Below, piece after piece: positions 8,404 to 16,623 of a stretch of 64,000 bases of DNA. The notes beneath the pieces were generated by a model that saw only the letters and a list, made by a program, of their open reading frames with translations, did no database searches and was not told where the DNA came from. Position numbers and translations under genes: made by a program. The first letter of the stretch is position 1; each line of letters begins with the position of its first letter. This DNA is from Capsulimonadaceae bacterium (GTDB lineage Bacteria; Armatimonadota; Armatimonadia; Armatimonadales; Capsulimonadaceae), in assembly GCA_031292625.1 (NCBI GenBank), contig JARLGU010000015.1:1-64000 (forward strand), written 5' to 3'.

Positions 8404-8680
8404 TCGTTGCGAAACAATCGTGAACTAACAGCATGGAGTAGGAGCGACGCGATACCGAGCAGGCCGAAGATACAAGACATTCAACGCGGCAAACCATTCA
8501 CTTAGCCGCGCAATCCGTCGGCTAAAACGAGTGGAGGCCGACGAACCTGGCGGTGCGCCGGTCAAGCATGGAAGCTTACGGTGCACCGCCAGATGTAAAC
8601 GATGAACCGTGGCCAAGGAAGGGCCAACAGGGCTTTCGAGAGGCTCATGCTGTTGTAGCATAACCGCCCTGAGGTTTAGC
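8404..8680 (+). other. Intergenic region with consecutive hairpins
   Basis: No gene is supported here. The plus strand can form CGCGGC/GCCGCG near 8483-8508 and a perfect 10-bp stem CTGGCGGTGC (8547-8556) with GCACCGCCAG (8583-8592) around a 26-nt loop. Neither stem has a T-run after it, so they are not typical terminators. They may be a structured leader of the following phosphatase-like gene. Confidence 0.4.
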
Positions 8681-9100
8681 ATGATAAATATACTCTACGT
8701 TTGCTTCGACAATGCTGGTTGTTCTCCGATGGCGGAAGCAATCACTAACCGGTTGGCGGCCCAACGAGGTATCAGTGTGCACGCTCAATCGGCAGGGCTT
8801 ATTGCGGCCAACGAGATGCCTGAAACCGTTCAGCGGGTCATGGCGGAGATTGGCATTTCGATGATGGGGTACAGACCTAAGGCTGTAGCCTTGGAGACGA
8901 TTTCAAATGCCAACCACATCGTTATCATCAGCTTTGGAGTGAACGCCAATGCCTTGATGGCGTGGGCTGCCATATCGCTGGATGCCTGGGAGGTCGGCGA
9001 TATTTTGGACCAGCCTATAAAGGAAGTGCGTTCCATCAGGAATGAGATTGAGCGTCGCGTCGTGCGGCTGCTCAATGAACTGGCATGTTCGAACGCGTGA
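8681..9100 (+). CDS. Low-molecular-weight tyrosine phosphatase/ArsC-like protein lacking the P-loop arginine
   Basis: A 139-residue protein with the length and fold pattern of LMW protein tyrosine phosphatases and thioredoxin-linked arsenate reductases. The N-terminal P-loop reads VCFDNAGCSPMAEA where the family has VCxGNxCRSxMAE. Cys8 is in the nucleophile position, but residue 14, which should be the loop arginine of CX5R, is Cys. A possible general-acid Asp is in WEVGDILD near residue 105. Without the arginine, phosphate or arsenate binding should be weak, so the protein may be a binding or redox-sensing variant. GAGG lies 6 bp before the ATG. It ends 20 bp before the ECF sigma gene and is probably in its operon. 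Confidence 0.75.
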   Translation: MINILYVCFDNAGCSPMAEAITNRLAAQRGISVHAQSAGLIAANEMPETVQRVMAEIGISMMGYRPKAVALETISNANHIVIISFGVNANALMAWAAISLDAWEVGDILDQPIKEVRSIRNEIERRVVRLLNELACSNA

Positions 9101-9120
9101 GACCAGTCCGCCAATAGCAT

Positions 9121-9825
9121 ATGCATCAGACATTCTGTATTGAAAGTTGTGACGGCAACGAGCATATTGCGCCGTTAGCTCGCCGGATATTGCCGCTAAT
9201 GAGTGGGGCAATTACCACTCGCTCTGACCCGAAATACTTCGCGCGGAAAGGCATTGACCGTGATTATTGGGATCTTCGCTACAATTTTGACGCTCTGATG
9301 GCGAGGTACGAGAAGCGCGTTTACAATTTGGTGCTCCAGTGGGTCCGAGACTTTGACGAGGCGTTTGATTTGACCCAGGAAACGTTTATCAATGCCTATC
9401 AATCCAGGACCATGTTTCGGGGAGACGCGAGGGTTTATACTTGGCTCTATCAGATCGCGTTCAATAAGTGCAAAAATCGATTCAAACGTGAGGGCAGGAG
9501 AAAGGAGTTTGAAGCGGCATCGCTCGACAATGTCAGTTCGGACTACGATGACCGGTGGGCAGCGGAAGCACATGGCGGTGCAGCTTGCTTTATGTCGCCA
9601 GAGACGCTCTTGGTGCAGAAAGAGTTGTTGACGCAGATTTATCAGGCCGTGGATGAATTGCCGACTGCTTACCAGACTGTTTTCTTTTTGCGCGAGGTTG
9701 AAGGCTTGTCGTACACCGACCTTGCCGCAGTCACCGGGATCTCGGTGGAAGCGCTCAAGTCTCGACTGTTACGTGCCCGAAGAATGATCAGGTGTCGTAT
9801 CGAAGCATATTATAGGAAATCTTAG
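9121..9825 (+). CDS. ECF-family RNA polymerase sigma factor
   Basis: A 234-residue protein with the two sigma domains. Region 2 near residues 60-125 includes DLTQETFINAYQSRTMFRG and VYTWLYQIAFNKCKNRFKR. Region 4 near 165-225 includes LPTAYQTVFFLREVEGLSY and the helix-turn-helix VTGISVEALKSRLLRARR. The first 50 residues are not conserved, so the true start could be later (ATG at 9199); neither has a strong ribosome site. No anti-sigma gene adjoins it; instead a phosphatase-like gene precedes it and a beta-barrel gene follows. An orphan zinc-finger anti-sigma factor lies at 25575-26600, but no link is shown. Confidence 0.9.
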   Translation: MHQTFCIESCDGNEHIAPLARRILPLMSGAITTRSDPKYFARKGIDRDYWDLRYNFDALMARYEKRVYNLVLQWVRDFDEAFDLTQETFINAYQSRTMFRGDARVYTWLYQIAFNKCKNRFKREGRRKEFEAASLDNVSSDYDDRWAAEAHGGAACFMSPETLLVQKELLTQIYQAVDELPTAYQTVFFLREVEGLSYTDLAAVTGISVEALKSRLLRARRMIRCRIEAYYRKS

Positions 9826-10028
9826 ATCGCTTCGCGGCGCACGATTGGCGTATCTGAACGAACGGATAAGCCTTAAGCTCCAAGATCGATTCAAGACTCT
9901 TCGCGAAAAAGGCGACGGGGGCGCTCAATAAGTTTGGCCAGGTGGCCAAATCGCACGGTCAATCCACTGGACCATGCGAATCGCGACCCACAGAACACAG
10001 GGTCACGAGAATGGGAGAAATAAAATCG

Positions 10029-10586
10029 ATGAAGAAAATAGCAGCTTGTATTGTGATTGGGGTGTTAACACTCTCGACTTATGCGGTTGCAAATGCTGAT
10101 GAGCAGGTTCAGAAGCCTTGGACCTTACAGACGGGCGCAAGTTGGCCGGGTCAAAACACTGCCAAAAACAATGTCGAAGGAAAAACCGTGTGGAATGTTG
10201 GCGTCGATTATGCGTTTTTGCAAGCGAAAACGTTGTCCTCAAGTGAGCCGACGATTGTCTCGGTCTACTTCGATTATGCCGGAGGGAGCAAGGACAAGTA
10301 CGGATACAGCAACCATGCGTACACGTCCGGCGGCGGCATTGCGGCCCGCCAGTATCTCGACCCAACAGCCGCGACTTCGCCCTACATTGGCGCGGGCATT
10401 GGAGGGTACGACACACAGAGTAAGTATCTCGGTTCGTCCAAGTCTCGGTTTAACATCGGGGGCAAGGTGTTTGCCGGTCTGGAGTTTACTAAGTCGTATT
10501 TTCTACAGGTTGGATATGAATGGCTTCCGTCGGTTAACCACGTCGATCCCAGTAATCTTGGCGTCGACGTAGGATTGCGCTTCTAG
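10029..10586 (+). CDS. Secreted beta-barrel-like protein, probably outer membrane
   Basis: A 185-residue protein with a clear signal peptide (MKKIAACIVIGVLTLSTYAVANA). The mature part is rich in alternating aromatic and small residues and ends in GVDVGLRF. The C-terminal Phe is the usual outer-membrane beta-barrel signature. Repeats such as SPYIGAGIGGYDTQSKY resemble OmpW/OmpX-like eight-strand barrels. The ATG at 10029 follows GGGAG and is preferred to upstream in-frame codons. The 200-bp gap before it shows no clear promoter. It could be a target of the ECF sigma factor upstream, but that is inference. Confidence 0.72.
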   Translation: MKKIAACIVIGVLTLSTYAVANADEQVQKPWTLQTGASWPGQNTAKNNVEGKTVWNVGVDYAFLQAKTLSSSEPTIVSVYFDYAGGSKDKYGYSNHAYTSGGGIAARQYLDPTAATSPYIGAGIGGYDTQSKYLGSSKSRFNIGGKVFAGLEFTKSYFLQVGYEWLPSVNHVDPSNLGVDVGLRF

Positions 10587-11059
10587 CTCGAGCCAACTCC
10601 CAGAGCGGCTCTCATATTCGCCGCGTAGGGATGCATCCTCGATAGTCAACCGTCTGGAGGGGAAGCCAGACGACTCAAGGACCGGCTGTTCGCAGAGAGG
10701 CAGCCGCCCTGAGGACCGCCCGGTGAAACTGCCGCTTCTTCGCCGGGCGGTTATTAGCCGATTCGGGCAAAGCGCTGGGACTGACCTGAATGCGATTCGA
10801 CTGTTCATTAACGGCCTGGTCGCGGTAGCTTTCCATTCTCGCCGCGCGGGTGTCCTGCGCGGACGGCGCCAACGCAGCGTTGGATCGGCGACAGGACGGC
10901 AAGAGGTTGATCGGTTCTTAGCGATTCGCCGTTTGGGTGGGCGAGAGGCGATGCGCGACGTCTTCTTGGGCACCGCCGCCGGAAATGGTGTCGCATTGGC
11001 CCGCCTAATCGTCGTCGAGCGAGATCCGCACGGATCGAGAAGCGATGCCTCGCCTCCCG
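10587..11059. other. Intergenic region of about 470 bp with no supported gene
   Basis: This region separates the beta-barrel gene from the convergent sigma factor gene. Apart from the hairpin at 10715-10751 I see nothing with coding character. Open frames here run antisense into the sigma gene and look like GC-bias artefacts. Confidence 0.6.
10715..10751 (+). terminator. Possible terminator hairpin
   Basis: ACCGCCCGG (10715-10723) pairs with CCGGGCGGT (10743-10751), followed by TATTA. The T-run is weak and the hairpin lies 130 bp after the beta-barrel gene. Confidence 0.4.
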
Positions 11060-12076
11060 CTACCGTTGCAAGTAATCGCGCAGGCGTTTCTTGCGGGCGG
11101 CGGAGCGGAGTTTGCGGATCGCCTGGGCTTCGAGTTGGCGGACGCGTTCGCGGGAGATGCCGAGCTTTTCGCCGATGTGCTGGAGGACGCGGCGGTCGTC
11201 GTCCTCGAAGCCGAAGCGGCAGCGCATGATGAGTTGCTCGCGTTCGTCGAGGCTGTCCAGTATCCCTTCGATCTCGTTGCGCATCTCGGTTTGAATGAGC
11301 GAGTCTTGCGGGTCGGCGGATGTCTTGTCGAATAGCAGATTGCCGAGCGGCGTGTTTTCTTCGTCGCCGACTGGCATGTCCAGCGAGATCGGTTCCTGCG
11401 TGGTTTGCAGGAGGTTGTTCATTTTCTTGAGCGAAATTCCCGCAGCCTCCGCGATTTGTTCCGTGGTCGGCTCGTTGCCGTTGCGGCGGCGCAGCTCAAC
11501 GCGCGCCTTTTCCACCTTGCGGAGCGACTCCGAGACATGTGCGGGAAGGCGGATCGATTTGGCCTTGTTGTCGACGGCGCGGCCGATCGCCTGGCGGATC
11601 CACTGTGTGGCGTACGTACTGAACCGGTAGCCTCGCTCAGGATCGAAGCGCTCGGATGCCGTCATCAATCCGATTGAGCCTTCCTGGATGAGGTCTTCAA
11701 GAGGGATCCCGCTGGACAGGTAGGTTTTGGCGATGGAGACGACGAGGCGCATATTGGCCTCGATCATGCGCATCTTAGCGGCGACATCGCCATCGCGGAC
11801 GCGAAATGCAAGGCGGGCTTCTTCGGTCGCAGATAGAAGCGGGGTGCGGGTAAGGCGGTTAATGTAGGACGCGAGATCGGCTCCGGCGTCGGAATCGCTA
11901 TCATCGGATGCGCCGCGCGACTTTATGTGCGGCGTATCGCCCGTATCCGGACGAACACGCGTAACGCGAATCTCCGGTTCGGTCACCGGTTCAAATCGCT
12001 CCGTCGCCACATCGCCGGATATGGTATTCCGGCTTGGCTCCTGCATAGCATCAGGCCCGGTGTCGATCGACCTCAC
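11060..12076 (-). CDS. RpoD/RpoS-type (group 1 or 2) sigma70 factor
   Basis: A 338-residue sigma factor without region 1.1. Region 1.2 is near 66-98. Region 2 is near 104-175, including NMRLVVSIAKTYLSSGIPLE, DLIQEGSIGLMTASERFDPE and RFSTYATQWIRQAI. Region 3 is near 178-255. Region 4 is near 275-330, ending with the helix-turn-helix LGISRERVRQLEAQAIRKLR. The GTG at 12076 is chosen because a perfect GGAGGT lies 9 bp upstream; an in-frame ATG at 12145 has no ribosome site. The N-terminal 60 residues are Asp/Ser-rich and unconserved. It could be the housekeeping sigma factor or a group 2 paralogue; its short N-terminus favours group 2. A 7-bp dyad lies in its leader. Confidence 0.9.
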   Translation of the reverse strand: MRSIDTGPDAMQEPSRNTISGDVATERFEPVTEPEIRVTRVRPDTGDTPHIKSRGASDDSDSDAGADLASYINRLTRTPLLSATEEARLAFRVRDGDVAAKMRMIEANMRLVVSIAKTYLSSGIPLEDLIQEGSIGLMTASERFDPERGYRFSTYATQWIRQAIGRAVDNKAKSIRLPAHVSESLRKVEKARVELRRRNGNEPTTEQIAEAAGISLKKMNNLLQTTQEPISLDMPVGDEENTPLGNLLFDKTSADPQDSLIQTEMRNEIEGILDSLDEREQLIMRCRFGFEDDDRRVLQHIGEKLGISRERVRQLEAQAIRKLRSAARKKRLRDYLQR

Positions 12077-12128
12077 GTTCGTAATACCTCCGGACTCACG
12101 ATGGTCGGCGGCCGTAATATACCCTGAT

Positions 12129-12149
12129 AGGAGTGCGCCGTACACTCCT
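12129..12149 (-). promoter_or_regulatory. Perfect dyad upstream of the sigma factor gene
   Basis: AGGAGTG (12129-12135) and CACTCCT (12143-12149) are exact inverted copies with a 7-nt spacer, 53 bp upstream of the GTG start. It could be an operator or a hairpin in the leader that hides an AGGAG sequence. Confidence 0.4.
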
Positions 12150-12221
12150 ATTCGACTCTACGCATCGAAGCTCCTTCACGTTCCCTTCCACATATTACGA
12201 ATTATTGCGCATGAATTTTGC

Positions 12222-12227
12222 TACAAT
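12222..12227 (+). promoter_or_regulatory. -10 element for a probably leaderless transcript
   Basis: TACAAT ends 8 bp before the ATG at 12236, so transcription would begin at or within one or two bases of the start codon. No Shine-Dalgarno sequence is present. Confidence 0.5.
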
Positions 12228-12235
12228 GATTTTCA

Positions 12236-13552
12236 ATGGCAGTTTCAGAGCCCATAATCGACCCCATTTTGAGTGCGCAGGGGATATTGGCGGGTTATTC
12301 CGGCGGCGCGGGGGACGCCAAACTTCGGGACGTGAGCGTCGATTTGCGCTCGGGAGAACTGGTCGCGGTTGTCGGTCCAAACGGAAGCGGCAAGTCGACG
12401 CTGATGCGTGCGCTGAGCCGGACGTTGCGTCCCCTAGGCGGCGCCGTGCTCCTTGACGCCCGGGATTTGTACAGCGAAACGACCGCGCGCATGGCGGCGC
12501 TGCGCATTGGCGTCGTGCCGCAGGAAACGTCGGTGGCGTTCGATTTCACCGTGCGCGAGATTGTGGCGATGGGACGGGCGCCGCATCAGCCGTCCCTCTG
12601 GCTGTCGGCATCGGAAAGCGATGAGGACCAGGCAGCGATCGCAAAGGCTCTGCGCCATGCCGACATTCCGGCGGAGTTTGCGGACCGGCCGATTTCCACA
12701 TTGTCGGGCGGGGAGCGCCAGCGTGTCCTGATCGCCCGCGCGATTGCGCAGGAGGCTGGCATTTTGCTGCTCGATGAGCCGACGTCCGCGCTCGATCTGC
12801 GGCATCAGGGCGAATTGTTATCGTGGCTGGGGAGCCTGGCGCGCGAAGAAGGCCGCGTCGTGTTTGCGGCGCTGCATGATTTGAATCTGGCCGCGCAGCA
12901 TGCTGACCGGGTGATTGTCTTGTGCGACGGCGAAATCGCGGCTTGCGGTGCGCCCGCAGAGGCGCTTTCGGCCGGCATCATTGAGCGGGTCTATGGCGTC
13001 GCCGTACGTTCGCGCCGCGATCCGGCGAGCGGACGGCCGTATTTCCTTTCGCCGGTTGTGCAACGGTTTGAGCCCGGACGGTTGGCTGGGATGCGCGTCC
13101 ATCTTATTTGTGGAGCGGGAACGGGCGCGGAACTATACGCTGGATTGCGGCGTTCAGGGGCGGAATTGACCGTTGGGGCGTTGCATGAGGGCGATATTGA
13201 CGCAGATGCAATGGGGGACCTGGAAGACGCGCGCAAGTGCATTGTCCCGGCATTTTGCAAGATAGACGACCAGGCGGCCGAAGCTGTCTTCGAGCTTGTG
13301 CGCAAGGCGGACATTGTTATCGTTGCGTCGACGCCTTTTGGCGACATGAACGCGGGCAATCTTCGAGCGGCGATCCAAGCCGCCGCGGATGGGAAGAGAG
13401 TTTTGCTCTGCCGCGGCGCGCGGGCATCGCGATCTCGCGGCGATGATGTTTGCGCTCTTCTCGATAAACTGCGCGCCCACGGCGGCGTGGAAACCGTGGA
13501 CGATCCGCTCGCGACATTGATGATTGGCAGGGAGGTAAGCGTAGGTGCCTGA
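12236..13552 (+). CDS. BtuD/FecE-like ABC ATPase fused to an uncharacterised C-terminal domain
   Basis: A 438-residue protein. Residues 13-255 form an ABC ATPase of the cobalamin/iron-siderophore importer class: Walker A GPNGSGKST (47-55), signature LSGGE (156-160), Walker B ILLLDEP (176-182) and the H-loop ALHDLNLAAQHAD. Residues about 285-438 form a second alpha/beta domain beginning with VHLICGAGTGAELY and containing DIVIVASTPFGDMNAGN. I recall this tail from some archaeal and bacterial BtuD-like proteins, but its function is unknown to me. No permease or binding-protein gene is adjacent. A link to cobalamin is plausible because the window also encodes a B12-dependent reductase. The stop overlaps mutM by 8 bp. 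Confidence 0.85.
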   Translation: MAVSEPIIDPILSAQGILAGYSGGAGDAKLRDVSVDLRSGELVAVVGPNGSGKSTLMRALSRTLRPLGGAVLLDARDLYSETTARMAALRIGVVPQETSVAFDFTVREIVAMGRAPHQPSLWLSASESDEDQAAIAKALRHADIPAEFADRPISTLSGGERQRVLIARAIAQEAGILLLDEPTSALDLRHQGELLSWLGSLAREEGRVVFAALHDLNLAAQHADRVIVLCDGEIAACGAPAEALSAGIIERVYGVAVRSRRDPASGRPYFLSPVVQRFEPGRLAGMRVHLICGAGTGAELYAGLRRSGAELTVGALHEGDIDADAMGDLEDARKCIVPAFCKIDDQAAEAVFELVRKADIVIVASTPFGDMNAGNLRAAIQAAADGKRVLLCRGARASRSRGDDVCALLDKLRAHGGVETVDDPLATLMIGREVSVGA

Positions 13553-14390
13553 GTTACCCGAGGTAGAGACGATTCGTCGAGGCCTTCAAGAGCTTGCGAG
13601 CGGCAAGATGATGTCCCGGATTGAAGTGGTTTCGGTCAAACTTATCCGTCCGCCGGTCGCGGATCCAGAAAAATTCGTTGAAGGTCTCGAAGGAAGGACG
13701 ATACAGAACGTCAATCGGCGTGGAAAGTACTTGATTTTTGAGCTTGATAAAGGGTATGCTCTCGTGGCCCATATGAAGATGCGGGGCTCGTTTCGAGTTG
13801 TTGGCGCGGATGCGCCGGACGAGCCGTATCTTGGGATGCGTTTTGGGTTTGATAGTGGAACGGAGTGCCGGTATCACGATATGTGGGGCTGGGGCGAGTT
13901 CCGGCTGATTTCAAATCAGCGCGTCGAGATCGAAAAGTGGCTGCCGGGGATGGCGCGGATGGGCAAGGAACCCTTTGATGAGGGCTTCGGTCCAGCCGTA
14001 TTGCAGGAATCCGCGGCGCGGCGAGGTGGGTCGAGCATAAAGGCGTTTTTGCTGGACCAGGATGTTCTTGCCGGAGTCGGGAACATTTACGCCGATGAGA
14101 CGCTTTTTATCTCGGGGATACATCCGGGCAGCCGGGTAAGTGAATTGGGCGAGGCTGAATGGAGCCGTATCGCCCAGGCGATTGTAGCTGTGTTGACGGA
14201 AGCGGCGGCGCTTGGCGGAACTCGTTCGGATGAGTTCGCCAATGTAAAAGGGGAACGCGGGGCTTATGTTCCGCGTGTCTATGGCCGCTCGGGGCAACCG
14301 TGCGTAAATTGCGGGATGAAGCTAGAGCGAACCAAAATAACCGGACGCGGCACGGTATATTGCCCAAATTGCCAATTAACGGGCGCCTGA
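13545..14390 (+). CDS. mutM: Formamidopyrimidine-DNA glycosylase
   Basis: A 281-residue enzyme that excises 8-oxoguanine and other oxidised purines and nicks the abasic site. After initiator Met the N-terminus is PELPEVETIRRGL; Pro2 is the Schiff-base nucleophile and Glu3 the general acid. The conserved Lys in RGKYLIFEL is present near residue 61. The C-terminal zinc finger is CVNCG...CPNCQ with the loop GRGTVYC. The start is GTG and overlaps the upstream ABC gene by 8 bp, indicating coupled translation. All catalytic parts are intact and the length is normal for Fpg. Confidence 0.97.
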   Translation: MPELPEVETIRRGLQELASGKMMSRIEVVSVKLIRPPVADPEKFVEGLEGRTIQNVNRRGKYLIFELDKGYALVAHMKMRGSFRVVGADAPDEPYLGMRFGFDSGTECRYHDMWGWGEFRLISNQRVEIEKWLPGMARMGKEPFDEGFGPAVLQESAARRGGSSIKAFLLDQDVLAGVGNIYADETLFISGIHPGSRVSELGEAEWSRIAQAIVAVLTEAAALGGTRSDEFANVKGERGAYVPRVYGRSGQPCVNCGMKLERTKITGRGTVYCPNCQLTGA

Positions 14391-14438
14391 AATCTAGAAC
14401 TTATTTGGCGTCCATTGTCGAGGAGCACAACGTTGATT

Positions 14439-15869
14439 ATGTCGGCTAATACAGATGATGTACTGACCCCGTCCACGGACGCTATTGAGGAGCCATCGGC
14501 TACCGAAGAGCAGTCTGCAAGCGCGGTTGTTGACCAGGACGATTCCGCGGCGAAGGCGCTTGCTGCAAGCGCTGAAGCGGCGCGCTCTGCTGAGGCGGAG
14601 GCGGACGATGCGGCCCTGGCTGCTGCGATGGGGGGCGCGGATTTTGAAGCGTCGCTTCAGGAGCCGACGGAAGGCGACGTTATTAGCGGCGTCATTGTTC
14701 ATATCGACAAGGAAGGCATTCTGGTCGATGTGGGGGCCAAGAGCGAAGGCTTGGTGCGGCCGAACGAGATTTCTCGAAGCGCGGCCGACGACGAAGAGCT
14801 TATTGTCGGCCAGACGATTAAGGTCGTCGTGATCGGTCGCGACAAAGAAGATGGCAAGCTGTTGCTGTCTAAGAAGCGCGCCGATTTCGAGAAGGCTTGG
14901 GACAAAGTCATCGAGGCGCTCGAGGACGGGCGAATTTTAAGCGCGATGGTGACGGAGCGGGTCAAGGGCGGCCTCGTCGTGGATCTGGGTATCCGGGGCT
15001 TTGTTCCGGCTTCGCACGTCGGCACTGGCGACTTCAAGCACACGAACCTCGACAAGTATGTCGGCCAGAGTGTCCCGCTGAAAGTTATCGAAGTCGATCG
15101 CGACAAGCGCAAGGTTGTGTTGTCGAACAAGCTGGCGACTGAAGAAGAGCGCGGCAAGAAGAAGAAGGAAACGCTCGACGCGCTTAAGGAAGGCGATATC
15201 CGCGAGGGCGTCGTGCGGCGGGTTACCGATTACGGAGCCTTTATCGACTTGGGCGGCATCGACGGTCTGCTGCACGTTTCGGAAATGTCCTGGGCGCGCA
15301 TCAATCATCCGTCCGAGGTTGTCAAGGTCGGCGATAAGCTGCAGGTGATGATCCTGAAGCTTCGCCTTGACCAGGGCCGCATTTCGCTCGGTCTGCGCCA
15401 GATCCTTCCGGATCCGTGGGAAGGCATCGCCGATAAGTATCATGTTGCCGACGTGCTGAAGACGACGATCTCGCGGCTGGTGCCGTTTGGCGCGTTCGTT
15501 CTGCTCGAAGGCGGCGTCGAGGCGATCATTCCGAACTCCGAGCTGTCCACGCGACGTATCTCGAAGCCGCAGGATGTTGTCAACCCTGGCGACGAGATTG
15601 AGGCTCGCATTATCGAGATTAAGCCTGAAGAGCGCAAGATGACCCTGTCGATCCGGCGCATTCAGGAAGAGGCGCAGCGTGCGGCTGGCGAGGCGGCGCG
15701 TGAGCAGGAATACCGTGAGTTCCAGAACTACTCCAAGAAGCGTTCCGCTCCGACGAGCGGCGTTACGCTAGGAGACGTTCTCAGCGAGCAGTTCGCCAGA
15801 GCGCGTAAGGAAGTCTCGCGGAAGAGCAAGCGTGACAAGAACGACTACGACGTTGAAGACGACGAATAG
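14439..15869 (+). CDS. rpsA: 30S ribosomal protein S1 (four S1 domains)
   Basis: A 476-residue protein with an acidic Ala/Glu-rich N-terminal tail of about 70 residues followed by four S1 RNA-binding repeats. Landmark sequences are GVIVHIDKEGILVDVGAKSE, LVVDLGIRGFVPASHVG, GAFIDLGGIDGLLHVSEMSW and GAFVLLEGGVEAIIPNSELS. Four domains rather than six is usual outside Proteobacteria. It binds mRNA on the small subunit; many genes here lack Shine-Dalgarno sites, so its role in initiation is of interest. AGGAG lies 13 bp before the ATG at 14439; a TTG at 14433 has better spacing and is an alternative start. A strong terminator follows. Confidence 0.93.
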   Translation: MSANTDDVLTPSTDAIEEPSATEEQSASAVVDQDDSAAKALAASAEAARSAEAEADDAALAAAMGGADFEASLQEPTEGDVISGVIVHIDKEGILVDVGAKSEGLVRPNEISRSAADDEELIVGQTIKVVVIGRDKEDGKLLLSKKRADFEKAWDKVIEALEDGRILSAMVTERVKGGLVVDLGIRGFVPASHVGTGDFKHTNLDKYVGQSVPLKVIEVDRDKRKVVLSNKLATEEERGKKKKETLDALKEGDIREGVVRRVTDYGAFIDLGGIDGLLHVSEMSWARINHPSEVVKVGDKLQVMILKLRLDQGRISLGLRQILPDPWEGIADKYHVADVLKTTISRLVPFGAFVLLEGGVEAIIPNSELSTRRISKPQDVVNPGDEIEARIIEIKPEERKMTLSIRRIQEEAQRAAGEAAREQEYREFQNYSKKRSAPTSGVTLGDVLSEQFARARKEVSRKSKRDKNDYDVEDDE

Positions 15870-15884
15870 TCGCGATGTATGACG

Positions 15885-15916
15885 CGAAGGGGCGCTGCTT
15901 CGGCCGCGCCCCTTCG
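15885..15916 (+). terminator. Rho-independent terminator after rpsA
   Basis: CGAAGGGGCGC pairs perfectly with GCGCCCCTTCG (11-bp stem, 10-nt loop), followed by TTATTG. It lies between rpsA and coaE, so coaE may depend on read-through or its own promoter. Confidence 0.72.
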
Positions 15917-15936
15917 TTATTGATGGCGGGAACCGT

Positions 15937-16590
15937 ATGATACTGGGCATCACCGGCGGAATTGCGACCGGAAAGAGCACCATCGTCAGGTTGCTCAGCG
16001 GTCTCGATCATCGGCTCGACGTGCACTCAATCAGTGCGGACGCCATTGCGCGCGACCTGCTCGATCCCGGTACGCCTTGTAGCCGCGCAGTCATCGAGCA
16101 CTTCGGAGCTGAATATGCGCTCCCGGAGTTTAGCGATGCGGTGAACCGAGCCAAGCTTGCCGACAGGATATTCCTGGATAAGGACGCCAGGATCTGGCTC
16201 GAAGGGCTTCTCCACCCGCCGATTATCGAAGCGCTTAATGCAGAGGGAGAGCCGTTTAAAGGCTCTCCGGTCTCCACCGAGCAAGGCAGCGCGCTTTTGC
16301 TCATGGAGATCCCCCTTCTTTACGAGTCAGCGCTGGAATCCGTGGTCGATCGCGTTCTCGTTACGGTATGCTCAAGCGCGACGCAGTTGAGCCGCATCAT
16401 GGAGCGGCGGCCTGGTCTGACGGCTGAGGAGGCTCTTCGTCCCGTCGCGGCGCAGTTGCCGCAAGAGGAAAAGGCTCGTCGCGCGAACTATGTCGTCGAT
16501 ACCGACTTGAGCTTGGACGGCTTGAAGGCTCCGCTCAGGACGATCCTGGATGACCTGATCAGAGGACGTGAGTCTTCATCCGGCCGGTAG
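15937..16590 (+). CDS. coaE: Dephospho-CoA kinase
   Basis: A 217-residue P-loop kinase catalysing the last step of coenzyme A synthesis: phosphorylation of the 3'-hydroxyl of dephospho-CoA. The P-loop is GGIATGKST (7-15). The CoA-kinase motif DAIARDLLDPGTP follows near residue 30, and the lid region SRIMERRPGLTAEEA is near 150. The sequence HPPIIEAL near 90 corresponds to the HP motif of the family. GGCGGGA precedes the ATG. It is followed in the same direction by cysC. Confidence 0.93.
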   Translation: MILGITGGIATGKSTIVRLLSGLDHRLDVHSISADAIARDLLDPGTPCSRAVIEHFGAEYALPEFSDAVNRAKLADRIFLDKDARIWLEGLLHPPIIEALNAEGEPFKGSPVSTEQGSALLLMEIPLLYESALESVVDRVLVTVCSSATQLSRIMERRPGLTAEEALRPVAAQLPQEEKARRANYVVDTDLSLDGLKAPLRTILDDLIRGRESSSGR

Positions 16591-16623
16591 CTTCGGCGTA
16601 TTGGAAAGGTTTGGAAGCACGCG

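Noticed and set aside
8404-8680. Group II intron fragment
   Set aside because: No domain V-like hairpin or reverse transcriptase remnant was recognised; only simple stems are visible.
10723-11229. Plus-strand open frame overlapping the sigma factor gene
   Set aside because: Low-complexity Arg/Gly composition and antisense position show it to be a GC-bias artefact.
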